Origin: an uncultured Clostridia bacterium
GTDB taxonomy: Bacteria > Bacillota > Clostridia > Christensenellales > Aristaeellaceae
Direction of reading: 5' to 3'
DNA: 7,310 bases
Assembly (NCBI GenBank): GCA_934631025.1
Contig: CAKTXR010000091.1
Location: 1 to 7,310 of the forward strand
Shown: positions 5,810 through 7,310 of the stretch, in pieces
How the letters are laid out: each line of letters starts with the position of its first letter
Position numbering within the stretch: position 1 is the stretch's first letter
Position numbers and translations under genes: made by a program
The notes under the pieces: generated by a model
Databases searched by the model: none
Seen by the model: the letters and a program-made list of their open reading frames with translations, nothing else
What the model was told of the DNA's origin: nothing

Positions 5810-6082
5810 TTATTCTTCCATCGGACGGACTGTGAGCGTGTGCGTGGCCGCGTCGATCGTCTTTTTCAGATCGACCGGCTGGCCATCCGCGTCGATGAAG
5901 CCCAGCTCGCGCGCTTCCGCGCAGCCAATGGACAGCGTGTAGCTGGTGGCGTAGCCCTTGCCGTTTTTGTTGACGCGCAGGCGCGGCGCCTTGCGGGCGG
6001 GACGGATGGTGATGGTGTCGCCCTTGACGGTGACGCCGGGAATATCGGCGACGGAAGAAACAAAATCGTCAAAAGATGTCAT
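5810..6082 (-). CDS. 90-aa protein with AbrB/MazE-like C-terminal half
   Basis: A small basic protein encoded against the direction of all other phage genes here. Residues 1-36 hold a short helix, then strands with GDTITIRPARKAP. Residues 38-87 read like a swapped-hairpin AbrB/SpoVT/MazE DNA-binding unit: NKNGKGYATSYTLSIG, a helix AEARELGF, an acidic turn with DADGQPVDL, and a final strand HTLTVRP. The family usually has a Pro in the first loop (LP or IP); here it is Ser-Ile-Gly, so the match is imperfect. It could be a transcription regulator or antitoxin-like protein acting on the island's own promoter; this is inference. AGGAGG lies 9 nt before its ATG on the minus strand (6092-6097). It follows the 38-aa ORF in the same operon and is closed by a strong terminator. 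Confidence 0.8.
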   Translation of the reverse strand: MTSFDDFVSSVADIPGVTVKGDTITIRPARKAPRLRVNKNGKGYATSYTLSIGCAEARELGFIDADGQPVDLKKTIDAATHTLTVRPMEE

Positions 6083-6110
6083 TGTAAAATGCCTCCTGAT
6101 GTGTTATGAT
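6082..6110 (+). promoter_or_regulatory. Weak candidate plus-strand promoter
   Basis: TTGTAA (6082-6087) and TATGAT (6105-6110) are separated by 17 bp and match 4 and 5 of the 6 consensus bases. The pair overlaps the start and ribosome binding site of the 90-aa minus-strand gene. It points towards the terminase genes and could drive them, but the match may be chance. Confidence 0.25.
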
Positions 6111-6114
6111 GGAT

Positions 6115-6140
6115 GCGGGGAGAGCGGCCACTCTCCCCGC
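6115..6140 (-). promoter_or_regulatory. Intercistronic hairpin in the reverse-strand operon
   Basis: GCGGGGAGAG (6115-6124) and CTCTCCCCGC (6131-6140) form a perfect 10-bp stem with a 6-nt loop, 8 nt after the 38-aa ORF and 17 nt before the ribosome binding site of the 90-aa gene. There is no T-run on either strand, so it is not a standard terminator. It may stabilise the upstream mRNA segment or set the ratio of the two products. Confidence 0.6.
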
Positions 6141-6148
6141 GGTGCTGG

Positions 6149-6265
6149 TTACTTGCCAGCGGGCTTTTTCTTGGGCTTGATGGTGATCGTGATCTTGTCG
6201 ATGATGTCGCCCTCAAGCCCAGCCTTCAAGGCTTCCAGCAAAGCCTTGATTTGACCGTCGGTCAT
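6149..6265 (-). CDS. 38-aa Lys-rich small protein, first gene of the reverse-strand operon
   Basis: A short ORF on the minus strand, below usual gene-calling length, reading MTDGQIKALLEALKAGLEG, then DIIDKITITI and a basic tail KPKKKPAGK. A predicted amphipathic helix (about residues 4-17) is followed by a strand and a positively charged end. It is supported by a strong AAAGGGGGTGA ribosome binding site (6270-6280 on the minus strand) and by a consensus promoter whose predicted start lies about 19 nt before the ATG, with nothing else to translate first. Its ITI-then-basic pattern echoes residues 20-33 of the downstream 90-aa protein (GDTITIRPARKAP). Function is unknown; a partner or inhibitor of the 90-aa protein is one possibility. 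Confidence 0.72.
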   Translation of the reverse strand: MTDGQIKALLEALKAGLEGDIIDKITITIKPKKKPAGK

Positions 6266-6290
6266 TTCCCTCACCCCCTTTCATGACTCT

Positions 6291-6319
6291 ATTATACCAT
6301 AGCGTAACGCTAATGTCAA
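6291..6319 (-). promoter_or_regulatory. Consensus sigma-A promoter for the reverse-strand operon
   Basis: On the minus strand TTGACA (6319-6314) and TATAAT (6296-6291) are both perfect, with the optimal 17-bp spacer. Transcription should start near 6284, giving a leader of about 19 nt to the ATG at 6265. Such a strong promoter implies high expression unless it is repressed. Confidence 0.9.
6300..6312. promoter_or_regulatory. Palindromic operator candidate inside the promoter spacer
   Basis: TAGCGTAACGCTA is a perfect 13-bp palindrome (6-bp arms around one base) lying between the -35 and -10 boxes of the minus-strand promoter. A dimeric repressor bound here would block RNA polymerase directly. 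The 90-aa product of this operon is the simplest candidate binder, but a host or phage repressor encoded elsewhere is equally possible. Confidence 0.6.
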
Positions 6320-6351
6320 GGGGTAAATCCCCGAAATTGAAGATTTTTTTG

Positions 6352-6381
6352 AGCACGTCCCCGAGCGAGGGCGTGCTTTTT
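6352..6381 (+). terminator. Plus-strand terminator-like hairpin just upstream of the packaging genes
   Basis: AGCACGTCC and GGGCGTGCT form a 9-bp stem (one G.T pair) around an 8-nt loop, followed by TTTTT. It lies about 30 nt before the small-terminase start, so it would stop or attenuate transcripts arriving from the late promoter or from the weak plus-strand promoter candidate. Confidence 0.6.
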
Positions 6382-6410
6382 GTGTACGAATAAGCGAGGA
6401 GGTTGAGCGC

Positions 6411-6719
6411 GTGCCTGCGAACAGGGACGAAAGAGGGCGCTTCGTCAAGGGCGCGAGCGGCAATCCGAGCGGGCGGCCCGCCGTGCCGGAGAACGTCAAA
6501 GCGGCGCTTTACGAGCTGGTGCCCGAGTCGATTGCGGTGAAGAAGCGGATCCTCAGCGACGAGGGCGCGCCGCTCGATCTTAAAAATCGCGTGGCCGACA
6601 GCGTGCTCGACCGCGTCTACGGCAAGCCCGCGGCGGCTTCCGCTGACGCGGCCGGCGAGGAGACGCTGGGGCGGCTCAAGGCGCTGCTGGGGGGCGTGGA
6701 CGATGCGGCTCAGTCCTAA
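6411..6719 (+). CDS. DUF5681-type protein, putative small terminase subunit
   Basis: A 102-aa protein beginning at GTG, with GAGGAGGT at 6396-6403 placed 7 nt upstream. The N-terminal RDERGRFVKGASGNPSGRP segment is the hallmark of DUF5681 proteins, which in Firmicutes phages often lie directly before the large terminase. The middle (about residues 27-70) is helical with LKNRVADSVLDRVYGKP, a DNA-binding-like segment found in this group, and the tail is Ala-rich and acidic. A small terminase recognises the packaging site on phage DNA and presents it to the large subunit; that role is inferred from position and family habit. It is shorter than many small terminases. Its 3' end overlaps the large terminase gene by 17 nt in another frame, suggesting coupled translation. 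Confidence 0.8.
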   Translation: MPANRDERGRFVKGASGNPSGRPAVPENVKAALYELVPESIAVKKRILSDEGAPLDLKNRVADSVLDRVYGKPAAASADAAGEETLGRLKALLGGVDDAAQS

Positions 6720-7310
6720 GCAGAAGGCCTACTGGAACGCGCCGTTCCACCGCTGGAACATAAAGAGCGGCGCGACGCGCACGGGCAAGACATACCTCGA
6801 CTACTTCATGATCCCGCGGCGCATCCTCGAGCGGCGCGGAAAGGACGGATTGATCGTGCTGATGGGCAACACCCGCGGCACGCTCCAGCGCAACGTGCTC
6901 GACCCCATGGCCGAGCTGTACGGCCCGGCGCTGGTGGGCGCGATCCGCTCGGACAACACCGCCGAGCTGTTCGGCGAGAAGGCGTACTGTCTGGGCGCGG
7001 ACTCCCGCAAGCACGTCGACCGGCTGCGCGGCGCGTCGATCAAATACTGCTACGGCGACGAGGTCGTGACCTGGTGCGAGGACGTGTTCGAGATGCTCAA
7101 GAGCCGCCTGGACAAGGCCTATTCCACCTTCGACGGCACCTGCAATCCGAAGAACCCCGACCACTGGTTCAAGAAATTCCTCGATTCCGACGCGGATATT
7201 TTCCAGCAAAGCTACTGCCTGGACGACAACCCTTTCCTGCCCGAATCCGTCCGTGACGCTCTCAAAAAAGAGTATCACGGCGTTTTTTATGAGCGCTATA
7301 TCCTCGGGCA
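6703..7310 (+). CDS. PBSX-family phage terminase large subunit (partial, cut by window end)
   Basis: The first 202 residues of a large terminase, the ATP-driven motor and nuclease that packs phage DNA into heads. The Walker A motif is GATRTGKT at residues 23-30, preceded by WNIKS, the usual entry strand in this family. The Walker B strand is IKYCYGDEVV with D119 and E120. The following TCNPKNPDHWFKKFLD (about 146-161) is the motif III region typical of PBSX/XtmB-type terminases, and YCLDDNPFLPESV follows. The RuvC-like nuclease half lies beyond the window. ATG6703 is inside the end of the previous gene; no strong ribosome binding site is visible beyond GGGGGGCG (6689-6696), in keeping with coupled translation. 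The reading frame is open to the last base. Confidence 0.95.
   Translation, partial: MRLSPKQKAYWNAPFHRWNIKSGATRTGKTYLDYFMIPRRILERRGKDGLIVLMGNTRGTLQRNVLDPMAELYGPALVGAIRSDNTAELFGEKAYCLGADSRKHVDRLRGASIKYCYGDEVVTWCEDVFEMLKSRLDKAYSTFDGTCNPKNPDHWFKKFLDSDADIFQQSYCLDDNPFLPESVRDALKKEYHGVFYERYILG

Noticed and set aside
6320..6332. GGGG-TAAAT-CCCC inverted repeat next to the island -35 box
   Set aside because: Only 4-bp arms; too little to call a second operator.
5614..6410. tRNA, integrase attachment site or small RNA in the control island
   Set aside because: No cloverleaf, no tRNA-end-like repeat and no integrase in the window; the hairpins present are explained as terminators or an intercistronic stem.
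6676..7278. Minus-strand ORF of 200 codons
   Set aside because: Antisense shadow of the large terminase, whose Walker motifs are intact on the plus strand.

Overview
The window looks like the early-to-late junction of a tailed phage or prophage infecting a high-GC member of the Firmicutes (Clostridia-like). Three things point there: the protein families (YqaJ exonuclease, DUF6291-type replication protein, RecU, the so-called replication terminator protein, an ArpU/DUF1492-type regulator, PBSX-type terminase); the strong AGGAGG-type ribosome binding sites; and ATGA/TAATG start-stop overlaps between genes. The host assignment is an inference. No integrase or attachment site is visible, so lifestyle cannot be decided here.

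Positions 1-5613 hold one tightly packed plus-strand operon of eleven genes with almost no spacing, whose promoter must lie upstream of the window. In order: a small helical ORF; a YqaJ-family exonuclease; a cysteine-cluster protein in the slot where a single-strand annealing protein would be expected; a replisome-organiser-like protein whose linker DNA carries an ordered set of repeats that look like a replication origin; a RecU Holliday-junction resolvase; a small helical ORF; two small Cys-rich proteins; the 'replication terminator protein'/238-aa pair; and an ArpU/DUF1492-type late-gene regulator. Together they form a recombination, replication and late-switch module.

Positions 5614-6410 are a control island. 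Directly after the regulator gene come two 10-bp-phased CGACACAT repeats and an extended -10 box (a candidate activator-dependent late promoter), followed at once by a hairpin terminator. Then comes a small operon on the opposite strand: a consensus promoter (TTGACA, 17 bp, TATAAT) with a 13-bp palindrome in its spacer, a 38-aa ORF, an intercistronic hairpin, a 90-aa protein with an AbrB-like C-terminal half, and a terminator. A further plus-strand terminator sits just upstream of the packaging genes.

Positions 6411-7310 begin the packaging module: a DUF5681-type small-terminase candidate and the start of a PBSX-family large terminase with visible Walker A and B motifs, cut by the window edge. 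The most notable signals are the putative origin inside the replication gene and the reverse-strand, apparently self-regulated two-gene island between the early and late modules.
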